DNA of 60,643 nt from Treponema sp. (lineage in GTDB: Bacteria > Spirochaetota > Spirochaetia > Treponematales > Breznakiellaceae). A program made the position numbers and the translations under genes. The stretch's first letter is position 1. Every line of letters starts with the position of its first letter. The DNA is taken from NCBI GenBank assembly GCA_031276295.1, contig JAISNI010000001.1:1-60643 (forward strand). Direction: 5' to 3'. Positions 53,094-60,643 of the stretch are shown here, one piece after another. The notes below the pieces were generated by a model that did not search any database, was not told the DNA's origin, and saw nothing but the letters and a program-made list of their open reading frames with translations.

Positions 53094-53924
53094 TTACCCG
53101 CCCGACGGGGCGGCGGAATCTTCGGAGGGGGAATAAATTCCCTGCTCCAGCGACAGAAACTGCAACAGGATAGGGTATTTTGTAAGCAGTTCGCCGTATT
53201 TTTCAAGTTCGTCAATGCGGAACCGGAAATTGATCCCCTTTTCGGCGTTTACCGACAGCGGGGCCAACAGATATTCCTGCTGTTTTTCAAGGTAGAATTG
53301 GTAGAGGGATTTGGCCGAATTATAGAGGGCGATATCCGGAAAGAGCAGGGTCTGTATTTTTAGAGAGATGTTTTCAATATTCGGGAAATTCTTGCCGACA
53401 TCGGCTATCAGGGTATCCGTATTACCCCGCATAATGATGTCCTCCACATGGGATTGGGAACCGGTCCTGATATTCCGGACAAGAAAGGTTTCGATATCTC
53501 CGGCAAGTTCCTCGCTATACGCGTCAAAATCGCTCTGATTTTCAATATTCATGGTAAGCGCCAGATCGGGGAACGTATCGGGTTTTATGTTAAAGGAAAA
53601 TGAACCTTCCGCCTCGTAGGAAAAATCGGCCTTTATACCCAGGAAGGATTCGTAGGTTTCGCCTGAGGGAAGTTTGCCCGTATCGGTAAAGGAACGGACG
53701 ACGGTTTTCGGCCTTAAAACGAGGATTTCAACGTTTGCAGGGATTACCTTATACCATTCCCAGCGGAATTCCCCGTTCCGTATAAGCTGTTTATCCATGC
53801 CGTGGGTACGGGAGCGCATTATACCGTAAGCCCCCGGAGGAACCGAAAATTCTACCCAGCCGAAATAGAATACTATGCCGCCTAAGACGGCCAGAATCAG
53901 GATGCTGATAAAAAATTTTTTCAT
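53094..53924 (-). CDS. hypothetical membrane-anchored protein, possibly SPFH/band-7-like
   Basis: The start chosen is ATG 53924 (MKKFFISILILAVLGGIVFYFGWVEFSVPPGAYGIMRSRTHGMDKQLI); the longer frame to 53993 is less likely. The product has 276 residues. One N-terminal membrane helix is followed by VPPGAYGIMRSRTHG and a helical region with FLVRNIRTGSQSHVEDIIMRG, a pattern reminiscent of band-7 proteins. The C-terminus is charged and Gly/Ser-rich. I cannot confirm the family. It is divergent from the 54165 gene across a 240-bp spacer. Confidence 0.6.
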   Translation of the reverse strand: MKKFFISILILAVLGGIVFYFGWVEFSVPPGAYGIMRSRTHGMDKQLIRNGEFRWEWYKVIPANVEILVLRPKTVVRSFTDTGKLPSGETYESFLGIKADFSYEAEGSFSFNIKPDTFPDLALTMNIENQSDFDAYSEELAGDIETFLVRNIRTGSQSHVEDIIMRGNTDTLIADVGKNFPNIENISLKIQTLLFPDIALYNSAKSLYQFYLEKQQEYLLAPLSVNAEKGINFRFRIDELEKYGELLTKYPILLQFLSLEQGIYSPSEDSAAPSGG

Positions 53925-54010
53925 TGAGACCTTCCTCGTTTTGTTTCCCGGCCCGGAAAACAGGGAATTTATTGAGAGTGCCGAAGCCGGCAATCCGCCG
54001 CGTTCCCATA

Positions 54011-54052
54011 AAATCTATACGATTTTGCGCGGAAACGCAACAAACCGCCGGC
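54011..54052. repeat. partial copy of the TAGCAG..TGTTGC repeat
   Basis: One arm survives in altered form (on the minus strand GGTTTGTTGCG), with a remnant ATTTTGCGCG, as in the short copy at 17721-17782. The other arm is missing. Confidence 0.45.
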
Positions 54053-54083
54053 TTCCAAACGTCGAATTATAAAACTGGCTAAC

Positions 54084-54111
54084 TTGCTAAATATAAGCTA
54101 AATTATATAAT
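54084..54111 (+). promoter_or_regulatory. sigma-70 promoter of the 54165 gene
   Basis: TTGCTA (54084-54089), a 16-bp spacer and a perfect TATAAT (54106-54111). Predicted start near 54118, leader about 47 nt with a GCACTTT/AAAGTGC hairpin. Confidence 0.6.
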
Positions 54112-54164
54112 AATACAATTGCGCACTTTCTACAATAAAAAGTGCCGGCAAAAGGAGCGGATAT

Positions 54165-54518
54165 TTGAAGATGCCCTATCAAAAGAAAAAGCCCCTTATC
54201 GCCGTTCTGGTTAAGCGGACCGTTTTCTTTTTCTTTGTCATGTGCATCCTTTCGATTTTTCTTTACGGTATAGGAACGGATCAGGATTTTACCGATATTT
54301 CCCTGCTTCTGCTCCTGCGCATTGCCGTGATTATGGGACTTTTCCTGGGGGTAGGCTCAATTTACGGGCTGGCGCTGAATCTCTGGCTTGTTTTCCGCCG
54401 CCATAAATTCCGGTATCTCTTGGGGGCGGGCGGCTATATGCTTCTGGGTATCTTTGGGGCGGCGGTCGCTGTTCTGGGATTATTTATCATAACTGTTGCA
54501 GGAGGAAATGTATCATGA
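54165..54518 (+). CDS. small membrane protein, unknown function
   Basis: The product has 117 residues from TTG 54165 (AAGGAG 7 nt upstream); ATG 54171 lies 13 nt from the same Shine-Dalgarno. Three hydrophobic segments are visible (VFFFFVMCILSIFLYGIG, LLLLLRIAVIMGLFLGVGSIYGLALNLWLVF, LLGAGGYMLLGIFGAAVAVLGLFIITVAGG). The stop overlaps the chorismate mutase start by 4 bp (ATGA). I recognise no family. Confidence 0.7.
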   Translation: MKMPYQKKKPLIAVLVKRTVFFFFVMCILSIFLYGIGTDQDFTDISLLLLLRIAVIMGLFLGVGSIYGLALNLWLVFRRHKFRYLLGAGGYMLLGIFGAAVAVLGLFIITVAGGNVS

Positions 54519-54889
54519 ATAGCGGGAAACGTCTCTACGCCCTCAGAGGGGCAGTGCAGTGCCGTAACGACGAAGAGGACATAACGTTAGAAGTAACGGC
54601 TCTGTACCGGGAACTTCTTGAACAAAACGGCTTAAAAGAAGATGATATAGTATCCTTGGTCTTTTCGGTAACAAGGGATATAGATGCCAAGAATCCTGCC
54701 GCCGCCCTCAGGCAGTCCGGTCAGGCCGGTGAAATTGCCCTCTTTGTAGTACAGGAAGCGTTTTTTGTAAAAGGCATGGAACGGGTAATCCGTACCCTTA
54801 TGTACTGTTATATGGAAGATGGAAGCCGTCCCGTTCACGTGTACCGTAACGGCGCCGAAGCCCTCCGCCCCGACCGCAGCGGGAAGTAA
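54515..54889 (+). CDS. aroH: chorismate mutase, AroH-type
   Basis: The product has 124 residues, the usual AroH length. The N-terminus YALRGAVQCRNDEEDI carries the RGA motif, followed by VSLVFSVTRDIDAKNPAAALRQ, the helix QEAFFVKGMERVIRTLMYCY (catalytic Glu and Arg region), and HVYRNGAEALRPD, which is the conserved C-terminal active-site strand. It converts chorismate to prephenate in phenylalanine and tyrosine synthesis. It is coupled to the small membrane protein upstream. No other aromatic pathway gene is near. Confidence 0.85.
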   Translation: MNSGKRLYALRGAVQCRNDEEDITLEVTALYRELLEQNGLKEDDIVSLVFSVTRDIDAKNPAAALRQSGQAGEIALFVVQEAFFVKGMERVIRTLMYCYMEDGSRPVHVYRNGAEALRPDRSGK

Positions 54890-54930
54890 TAAAGAAAAGA
54901 AAATCATATATGTTTATCCCCAAAAAGGGC

Positions 54931-54959
54931 TTGATCTTTTTTGACGATTCCTATATTAT
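54931..54959 (+). promoter_or_regulatory. sigma-70 promoter of the tRNA-Thr/tRNA-Tyr unit
   Basis: TTGATC (54931-54936), a 17-bp spacer and TATTAT (54954-54959). Predicted start near 54966, about 7 nt before tRNA-Thr. Confidence 0.55.
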
Positions 54960-54972
54960 GATATTCGAGCTT

Positions 54973-55045
54973 GCCATCTTAGCTCAGTCGGTAGAGCGCG
55001 TGACTTGTAATCTCGAGGTCTTCGGTTCGACTCCGGAAGATGGCT
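54973..55045 (+). tRNA. tRNA-Thr (anticodon UGU)
   Basis: Acceptor GCCATCT/AGATGGC with discriminator T. The anticodon stem CGTGA/TCTCG encloses CTTGTAA and contains one T-T mismatch. CCA is not encoded. Confidence 0.94.
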
Positions 55046-55082
55046 GTTTTTACATTTACGTTGAAGGTAATTTATATGTTAC

Positions 55083-55164
55083 GGGGAGTTTCCAGAGCGG
55101 TCAAATGGGGCAGACTGTAAATCTGTTGGCTCAGCCTTCGAAGGTTCGAATCCTCCACTCCCCA
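55083..55164 (+). tRNA. tRNA-Tyr (anticodon GUA)
   Basis: Acceptor GGGGAGT/ACTCCCC with discriminator A. The anticodon loop CTGTAAA gives GUA. A long variable arm typical of bacterial tRNA-Tyr is present. CCA is not encoded. Confidence 0.95.
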
Positions 55165-55170
55165 AAACGG

Positions 55171-55202
55171 CGGCTTTCCGAAAGGAAAGCCGTTTTTGTT
55201 TT
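55171..55202 (+). terminator. rho-independent terminator of the tRNA unit
   Basis: CGGCTTTCC and GGAAAGCCG form a 9-bp stem with a GAAA-like loop, followed by TTTTTGTTTT. It lies 6 nt after tRNA-Tyr. Confidence 0.9.
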
Positions 55203-55474
55203 CAAATGAAGATTCGAAGGGTTTCCGCCTCCGACCAACGGGAGGAAAAGGCGCCAGGGATGACGCCGTGCCGCCGAATGGTGGCGCTTAAATCAATTCT
55301 TATCGGCAAACGGACCGAAGGGACGTATGACGCCGACAGGCGGAAACCCCGGACCGGAGTACCGGGGAACGCGACCGGGACGCCGCCCTTATCGTGGTAT
55401 CCGGTTGGCTGCGGGACGGCTTGCCGACCAGGGACGGGGAGCGCCGGAAGGTGGAAGCCGCGTTTGACCTTGAC
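55203..55474. other. GC-rich intergenic stretch without a recognisable gene
   Basis: The open frames here do not look like protein. A 12-bp inverted repeat (GGGTTTCCGCCT at 55219-55230 and its complement at 55338-55349) encloses about 107 bp. Repeated GACGCCG and GGTTTCCG pieces suggest decayed or repetitive DNA. It leads directly into the palindromic repeat at 55475. Confidence 0.4.
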
Positions 55475-55600
55475 GGTATAAAAATTCACTTTCGTGAATT
55501 TTTATACCGTGCAAATTGCCATCGGACCAAAGGTCCGCCGCGCAGCCCCGATAATCGGGATTTTTGTATAAAGAGGACCAAAGGTCCGATACAAAAATCC
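55475..55600. repeat. interior variant of the palindromic repeat, with nested hairpins
   Basis: A 15-bp perfect hairpin (55475-55508, loop TTTC) matches the interior of the 9437 element, whose loop is GAAA. CCCGAT/ATCGGG follows at 55547-55559. GGATTTTTGTAT pairs with ATACAAAAATCC (55558-55569 and 55589-55600), and inside that lies GGACC/GGTCC (55575-55587); a second CGGACC/GGTCCG hairpin is at 55523-55537. The TAGCAG ends are missing. Confidence 0.65.
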
Positions 55601-55603
55601 ACC

Positions 55604-55632
55604 TTGACTTGCTGTTCTTTTTCATTTATAGT
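55604..55632 (+). promoter_or_regulatory. sigma-70 promoter of the carbohydrate ABC operon
   Basis: TTGACT (55604-55609), a 17-bp spacer and TATAGT (55627-55632). Predicted start near 55639, leader about 28 nt with GAGGAG before the ATG at 55667. It lies 4 bp after the palindromic repeat. Confidence 0.65.
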
Positions 55633-55666
55633 TAAGATCAATTTCAAGTCAAGAGGAGTTATCGTT

Positions 55667-57211
55667 ATGAAAAAGGGCTTGCCGGTTCTATTTTGTCTTA
55701 TCTGTCTGGGTGTTTCGGTATTTGCCGCCGGTACACGGCAGGAGGGGGCCGCTGCGGCGGGGGCTCCCCTGGAATTTTCCATGTATTACGTAGACAATGC
55801 GACCTTACCGTTTCGGGAGGACTGGCTTACGGTCAGGAAACTCCGGGATATGTTTAATGTCAAGATCAACTGGGAAATCATTCCCATTGCCGATTATGCC
55901 ACCAAGGTATCGGTGGCCCTCAATACGGGGAACGCTCCGGATGTGATCCTCTACCAAGACATCATTGGAGAAAACGCATCCCTGGCCATCAACGGAGCCA
56001 TTGTTCCCATCAGCGATTATGCGTCCTGGACGCCGAATTTCACCGCCCGGGTTGCTGAGTTTGGTATCCAGGCCGATGTGGATATGCTCAATCTGGAGAA
56101 CGGTAAGCGTTACAATCTGCCTTCCCTCTACGATAAACCCTTTTACGACGGCGGCCTTATCCTGCGGGAGGATATCCTGGCGAAGTACAATAGGGCCGCC
56201 CCCAAAACCTATGACGATCTCTACGCCCTTGCCAAGGCTTATAAGGCGGATAATCCCGCTTCCTATCCGGTAACTATCCTGGCAGGTCCACGGGTACATT
56301 ACCGTATGACCCAGCCTGCCTGGGGGATAAGTGTCCACACTAACGGTGCCGGGGGCAGCAGGGTATTGAGCTGGGATTACGGCAAGAAACAATTTTTTGC
56401 CGGGGCCATAAGCGAACAATACCGGGAGTATATGCGTTTTTGGCACAGGATGTACGCCGAAGGTCTTTTAGACCCTGAAATGGTGGACCCCATCCCCGGC
56501 GATGTCTGGACCCGGAAGATGGCCACCGGCGCTTCGATTGCGACCTATGCCTATTACGATCAGATCGGCGGTGTTGCCGCGGCTTCCACGATCCCCGGCT
56601 TTAAACTGAATATGTATCCGCCCCTGGCAGGTCCCGCCGGAGCCCATCACCAGCAGAAGAATAAAACCAGTAAGGGTATCATCTTCCCCGCAAAAACCGC
56701 GAAGAATCCCAATTTTGAACGCATTGTCCGGGCGGTGGATGCCATATTTTTCAGTACCGAAGGCGCCCTACTTTGGAATTACGGGGTCGAAGGGGAAACC
56801 TTTACCCGGCAGGGGAATACCATCAAATTTGCCGACAGTATTGTCAATTCTCCCGACGGTATTTACAAGACCATGCAGCTCCGTTATGGATGCGGTTCCG
56901 ATACCCTCCAATATGTCTGGGTAAATGCCGAGCAGATGATCAAATACGATGAAAACTACGCCGCCATCAACGCCAGGGTAGCTGCCATGGATGACGCCAT
57001 CCAGCTTATTCCGCCCACGCCGAAATTTGACGATCTTACCGCCGAGAAGGCTACTTCTCTGATGAGCCCTCTTTTCGACACCTTTACGGTATGGGATGAC
57101 TCCTTCCTGACGGGAAAGAAGAGCCTGGATGCGGATTGGGCCGCCTATGTTGCGGAGATGCGGCAGAAGGGTATAGACGAATATCTTTCCCTGTATAACG
57201 GCCATCTATAA
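55667..57211 (+). CDS. carbohydrate ABC transporter substrate-binding protein (LplA-like)
   Basis: The start is ATG 55667 (MKKGLPVLFCLICLGVSVFAAGTRQEG) with GAGGAG 8 nt upstream. The product has 514 residues. It is an extracellular family-1 binding protein: FREDWLTVRKLRDMFNVKINWEIIPIADYATKVSVALNTGNAPDVILYQ and GLILREDILAKYNRAAPKTYDDLYALAKAYK. Its length, and the two permeases of LplB and YtcP type that follow, place it in the oligosaccharide/lipo-type subgroup. The ATPase is not encoded here. Substrate unknown; the GH3 enzyme downstream suggests amino-sugar or cell-wall-derived oligosaccharides. Confidence 0.88.
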   Translation: MKKGLPVLFCLICLGVSVFAAGTRQEGAAAAGAPLEFSMYYVDNATLPFREDWLTVRKLRDMFNVKINWEIIPIADYATKVSVALNTGNAPDVILYQDIIGENASLAINGAIVPISDYASWTPNFTARVAEFGIQADVDMLNLENGKRYNLPSLYDKPFYDGGLILREDILAKYNRAAPKTYDDLYALAKAYKADNPASYPVTILAGPRVHYRMTQPAWGISVHTNGAGGSRVLSWDYGKKQFFAGAISEQYREYMRFWHRMYAEGLLDPEMVDPIPGDVWTRKMATGASIATYAYYDQIGGVAAASTIPGFKLNMYPPLAGPAGAHHQQKNKTSKGIIFPAKTAKNPNFERIVRAVDAIFFSTEGALLWNYGVEGETFTRQGNTIKFADSIVNSPDGIYKTMQLRYGCGSDTLQYVWVNAEQMIKYDENYAAINARVAAMDDAIQLIPPTPKFDDLTAEKATSLMSPLFDTFTVWDDSFLTGKKSLDADWAAYVAEMRQKGIDEYLSLYNGHL

Positions 57212-57335
57212 AAATAACTTCAGTATTGGATGTTGATTCGGAGAACCCTGGTGAAGACGATCTTTATCAGGGTTTCCGAAGGGCTTCTAAAAACTGCGGA
57301 ATTGAGAAACCGCCGTAACGGGGAGATCCGTATCT

Positions 57336-58280
57336 ATGATAAAAAAAGTCAAAGGGGATAATGGCCGGGAAGCTCTTGCGGTTCATATCCGTAAATACCT
57401 GGCCCTCTATTCCATGTTTGTTTTACCGCTAACTTATTTTCTTGTTTTTAAATATATGCCCATGTTCGGAAATATCCTTGCCTTTAGACGTTACCGTCCC
57501 GGCATGGGTCCCTGGGGGACCGAGTGGGTGGGATTTCAATATTTTGCCCGTTTTTTGGGGGACGAGTCCTTTTGGCGGGCCTTTCGGAACACCCTTGTTA
57601 CGTCCTTGTGGAATATTGTGGTTAATTTTCCCCTGCCCATTTTCTTGGCCGTTGTTCTCAACGAGGCCCGGTCTAAGTTTTTTAAAAAGATCGTTCAAAC
57701 CATTTCCTATATGCCCCGGTTTATTTCTACCGTGGTGGTGATCGCCATCCTGGGGGAGATCCTCTCCCCTTCCAGCGGACTCTTAAACCGTTTTTTGACA
57801 GGTGTTTTTAACATGGATCCCGTTTATTTTATGAACCTCCCCCAATGGTTCCGGCCCCTCTACGTCCTCACCGACAGTTGGCAGTTTACCGGCTGGACGG
57901 CTATTATCTACCTTGCGGCGATCACCAATATCAACAGCGACCTTTTTGAGGCAGCGGAAATTGACGGGGCTTCCCGGTTAAAAAAAATATGGCATGTAAC
58001 CATCCCTTCTATTATGCCTACGGTGATGGTGATGCTTATCCTCCAGATAGGCAGGATGCTTACCCTGGGTTTTGAAAAGGTGCTGCTCCTCTATACCCCG
58101 GCGAATTCCCATGTCAGTGATATTCTGGATACCCTGGTCTACCGTACCGGTCTTGCCGGGGGGACCCCGAATTATTCCTATGCTACGGCTATCGGGCTTT
58201 TTAGCAGCATCATCGGCCTTATCCTGGTTTCTTCGGCGAATTTTATCAGCAGAAAAACTACCGGGGAATCTATTTATTAG
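57336..58280 (+). CDS. carbohydrate ABC transporter permease, LplB-like
   Basis: The product has 314 residues with six membrane segments. It begins with a basic tail and KYLALYSMFVLPLTYFLVFKYMPMFGNILAFRRYRPG, the LplB/YteP signature. The coupling loop is SDLFEAAEIDGASRLKKIWHVTIPSIMPT. A 124-nt gap with a CGGA..AACCCTG hairpin separates it from the binding protein. It should pair with the next permease. Confidence 0.9.
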   Translation: MIKKVKGDNGREALAVHIRKYLALYSMFVLPLTYFLVFKYMPMFGNILAFRRYRPGMGPWGTEWVGFQYFARFLGDESFWRAFRNTLVTSLWNIVVNFPLPIFLAVVLNEARSKFFKKIVQTISYMPRFISTVVVIAILGEILSPSSGLLNRFLTGVFNMDPVYFMNLPQWFRPLYVLTDSWQFTGWTAIIYLAAITNINSDLFEAAEIDGASRLKKIWHVTIPSIMPTVMVMLILQIGRMLTLGFEKVLLLYTPANSHVSDILDTLVYRTGLAGGTPNYSYATAIGLFSSIIGLILVSSANFISRKTTGESIY

Positions 58281-58296
58281 ACAAGGGACGGAGTTT

Positions 58297-59181
58297 ATGG
58301 GAAATTTTTTGCGCCCCGCATCACGGTTAAAAAAAATTACCTTTTTTGACGTGGTAGTGGCCGTGGTATTAACCTGGGTACTTCTGGTCTGTATCGTACC
58401 CTTTATCTATATGTTCGCCCTGTCCTTTTCCGGAGTACAGGAAATTATCAATAACCAGGTCGGCCTCTGGCCCCGGGGTTTTAATACCGCGGCCTACCGG
58501 CAGATCCTGGGGTATCCGAATTTTTTTCTCGCCTATAAAAATACCCTCTTTTATACCTCCTGCGGTACCCTTGTTGCCCTCGCGATGACCGTTCTTTTTG
58601 GATACCCCTTGTCAAAAAACTTTTTGCGGGGCACCGCCTTTTTTATGAAGCTCGTGGTTTTTTCCATGTTTTTTTCCGGAGGGCTCATCCCGACCTACCT
58701 CCTTATTTCCAGCCTGGGAATTACCAATACCCCCCTGGCGATTCTGCTGCCCTTTGCCATCAGCCCCTTTAACCTGATTATCCTGATTAGTTTTTTTAAG
58801 GGGGTGCCCAAAGAAATTGAGGAGGCCGCCTTGATCGATGGTTTAGGTTATTATGGCATCCTGGGCCGTATTGTTTTGCCCCTCTCCACCGCGGCCCTGG
58901 CGACTATCGGCCTTTATTATGCGGTGTTTTTTTGGAATGACTGGTTTAATTCATTGATTTATCTCAAAAGCAGCCAATACCCGGTGATGCTTTTTTTGCG
59001 GAACATCGTTAACGGTACCATGACCGTAGGGGAGGGTTCCGGCGCGGCGGATCGTACCAGCATCGGTATTGCCATTAAAGCGGCGGTGATCATGGTTTCC
59101 ACCCTGCCTATCATTATCCTCTATCCCCTGTTACAGCGTTTCTTTATCGCCGGCTTAACCGTAGGTTCGGTTAAGGGTTAA
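58297..59181 (+). CDS. carbohydrate ABC transporter permease, YtcP/LplC-like
   Basis: The start is ATG 58297 (MGNFLRPASRLKKITFFDVVVAVVLTWVLLVCIVPFIYMFALSFSG) with GGAG 3 nt upstream; the longer frame to 58072 is rejected because it lies inside the previous gene. The product has 294 residues with six membrane segments, and the coupling loop is PKEIEEAALIDGLGYYGILGRIVLPLS. Confidence 0.9.
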   Translation: MGNFLRPASRLKKITFFDVVVAVVLTWVLLVCIVPFIYMFALSFSGVQEIINNQVGLWPRGFNTAAYRQILGYPNFFLAYKNTLFYTSCGTLVALAMTVLFGYPLSKNFLRGTAFFMKLVVFSMFFSGGLIPTYLLISSLGITNTPLAILLPFAISPFNLIILISFFKGVPKEIEEAALIDGLGYYGILGRIVLPLSTAALATIGLYYAVFFWNDWFNSLIYLKSSQYPVMLFLRNIVNGTMTVGEGSGAADRTSIGIAIKAAVIMVSTLPIIILYPLLQRFFIAGLTVGSVKG

Positions 59182-59213
59182 CAGGGCAGCGACAATTTTG
59201 GAGTAAAGTAAAC

Positions 59214-60643
59214 ATGGAAAAAGATCCTTCGACAATGACGGTAACGGAAAAAATCGGCCAGCGTTTTGCCCTGGGATTTACCGGGAAAACCCTGCCCCCC
59301 GAGTTCCGGCGTTTGGTTAAAGAGTATAAGGCGGGGAATGTTATCCTTTTCCGGGAGAATCTGGAAAGCGCTGCCCAGGCCCGGCGGCTCACCGGGGAGA
59401 TCCGGGATTTGATCCGGGAAGAAACGGGCCATCTTCCCTTCATCGCCCTGGATCAGGAGGGTGGGGTGGTAACCCGGCTGCCGGGGGATATGGTGAATGT
59501 TCCCGGGGCCATGGCCCTGGCCGCCGCCGGGGACAGCGGGGCGGTTTATGAGGCGGCCCGGATTACCGCCTGCGAATTACGGCGCATCGGGGTGAATCTA
59601 AACCTTGCGCCGGTGCTGGATGTCAATTCAAATCCGGATAATCCGGTTATCGGGGTCCGCAGTTTTGGGTCCGCCCCGGAACTGGCCGCCGCTTTGGGGG
59701 CCCAGGTTATTCGGGCCTATGCCGAGGCGGGACTTCTCTGCTGCGGAAAACATTTTCCCGGCCACGGGGATACCGCGGTGGATTCCCACCTGGACCTTCC
59801 CCGGGTGGATAAGGATCTGGCCGCCCTGGAAGACTGTGAACTTTTCCCCTTCAGATCTGCCATTAGCGCGGGGATTCCCGCCATGATGAGCTCCCACATC
59901 CTTTTTCCCCGTCTTGAGGAACGGAAGATTCCGGCCACCATGTCCCGGACCATTATCACCGGCATCCTGAAGGAGAGGCTGGGTTTTTCCGGCCTGGTCT
60001 TGAGCGACGGCATGGAAATGAAGGCCATCAGGGACTTTTACGGCATCCCCGAGGGATGCCTGGAAGCCCTGGGCGCGGGGGTGGATATCGTGTATGTCTG
60101 CCACGAACCCCGGCAAATGGAGGCGAGCCTGCAGGCGGTGGCCGCGGCCTACGGGGAAGGCCGCTTTGACCGGGAGGAGTTCGACCGTTCGGTAGAAAAG
60201 ATCCTCCGGTACAAAACAAAATACGCTTCCTTCGGGGAAGATCCGGGGGAGGAAGCCGGGGACCTGGGGGGGCAAAACGCCCTGCTGATGCGCCGCACCA
60301 TAAGTTCCGCAGGCTCCGCGGGGCTTCCCCCCTTGGGGGAAAGGCCCTTTTTTACCGGCCCCCTGGCCCACCGTTCTACCATAGCTTCCGCCAAACCCGA
60401 CGAAACCCTGGGCTTTGCCCCCTGGTTTGCCCGGTGTTTTGGGGGCGACGGGGTTTTAAGTTCCCTCAACCCCGGGGAGGAGGAAATAGAAGGGATCCGT
60501 TCCCAAGCCGCGGGGCATAGTGTCATTGTGTTGGGCTGCTATAACGCCCATTTGAACCGCGGCCAGATCGAACTTGCCAAGGCCCTCGCCGGGCTTCCCC
60601 TTCCTTTTATCGCCGTGGCCCTGCGGAACCCCTACGACCTTAA
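59214..60643 (+). CDS. glycoside hydrolase family 3, NagZ-like beta-N-acetylglucosaminidase (cut by window end)
   Basis: The start is ATG 59214 with GGAG 10 nt upstream. At least 476 residues are visible and the frame is still open at the edge. The family-3 catalytic domain is clear: FIALDQEGGVVTRLPG, NLNLAPVLDVNSNPDNPVIGVRSFG, CGKHFPGHGDTAVDSHLDLP (conserved His-Asp-His pattern of NagZ-type enzymes) and LVLSDGMEMKAI with the catalytic Asp. A C-terminal domain follows. It should remove terminal N-acetylglucosamine, for example from muropeptides or chitin fragments. It is the fourth gene of the ABC operon. No signal peptide is seen, so it acts in the cytoplasm on imported sugar. Confidence 0.85.
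   Translation, partial: MEKDPSTMTVTEKIGQRFALGFTGKTLPPEFRRLVKEYKAGNVILFRENLESAAQARRLTGEIRDLIREETGHLPFIALDQEGGVVTRLPGDMVNVPGAMALAAAGDSGAVYEAARITACELRRIGVNLNLAPVLDVNSNPDNPVIGVRSFGSAPELAAALGAQVIRAYAEAGLLCCGKHFPGHGDTAVDSHLDLPRVDKDLAALEDCELFPFRSAISAGIPAMMSSHILFPRLEERKIPATMSRTIITGILKERLGFSGLVLSDGMEMKAIRDFYGIPEGCLEALGAGVDIVYVCHEPRQMEASLQAVAAAYGEGRFDREEFDRSVEKILRYKTKYASFGEDPGEEAGDLGGQNALLMRRTISSAGSAGLPPLGERPFFTGPLAHRSTIASAKPDETLGFAPWFARCFGGDGVLSSLNPGEEEIEGIRSQAAGHSVIVLGCYNAHLNRGQIELAKALAGLPLPFIAVALRNPYDL

Noticed and set aside
55206-55481. 91-codon open frame after the tRNA-Tyr terminator
   Set aside because: Arg/Pro/Gly-rich composition, no Shine-Dalgarno, runs into the palindromic repeat; treated as non-coding.

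Overview
The window looks like a chromosomal segment of a spirochaete of the Treponema lineage, probably a host-gut type with roughly 50% G+C judged by eye. The case rests on a periplasmic-type flagellar region (flgN-like, flgK, flgL, fliW, csrA, fliD, flaG and two FlaB-type flagellins), a RarA protein with a long uncharacterised C-terminal domain, a tig-clpP-clpX-lon block, and many lipoproteins and outer-membrane barrels with spirochaete-like architecture. Species assignment is inference; no database was searched.

Layout. 1-2.5 kb: end of an unknown gene, a membrane protein, a NUDIX hydrolase, an omptin-like outer-membrane protease and a divergent SH3-type lipoprotein, then a DUF445 membrane protein. 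4.0-8.2 kb: a thiamine ABC transporter (thiB-thiP-thiQ, minus strand) behind a TPP riboswitch and a near-consensus promoter. 8.3-12 kb: nrdR, a decayed LpoB/CsgG-like gene, a palindromic mobile-repeat element and a large TPR/leucine-rich lipoprotein. 12.2-16 kb: a glycosyltransferase, then a three-gene metal cluster (glycine-zipper membrane protein, P1B-type ATPase with an SCA motif instead of CPC, HMA-like protein) that resembles iron-organelle (ferrosome, fez) clusters. 16.2-21.5 kb: a decaying sugar ABC operon (frameshifted binding protein, two permeases, a truncated glycosidase-like gene) ending in an FAD-dependent oxidoreductase. 21.5-27.3 kb: lon, clpX, clpP, tig. 27.4-28.6 kb: tRNA-Leu, Gly, Lys, Arg and His, with hairpin repeats between them. 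28.7-43.8 kb: flagellar genes, interrupted by a t6A/HD-GYP/PilZ group (tsaE, tsaB, HD-GYP phosphodiesterase, PilZ protein). 43.8-53.9 kb: rarA fusion, lipoprotein and barrel pair, then a cassette of two LPP20-type lipoproteins and a secreted caspase-like peptidase with two WD40 repeats. 54-60.6 kb: small membrane protein, AroH-type chorismate mutase, tRNA-Thr and tRNA-Tyr, then an LplABC-like carbohydrate transporter and a GH3 (NagZ-like) hydrolase running off the window.

How parts fit together. FliW and CsrA are encoded beside FlgK/FlgL, and both flagellin mRNAs carry a small hairpin with an ANGGAU loop 12-13 nt upstream of a GGA-containing Shine-Dalgarno, which is the arrangement expected of CsrA-repressed flagellin mRNAs. 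Several genes (omptin, SH3 lipoprotein, nrdR, the gene at 35924) have good sigma-70 promoters whose predicted start lies at or within a few bases of the ATG, so leaderless transcripts may be common here. A palindromic repeat family with TAGCAG..TGTTGC termini recurs at least five times in intergenic DNA.

The most interesting leads are the fez-like metal cluster, the paired CsrA-type hairpins on the flagellin genes, the divergent leaderless promoter pair at 2.1 kb, the caspase/LPP20 cassette bracketed by a short repeat, and the nested palindromic repeat family.
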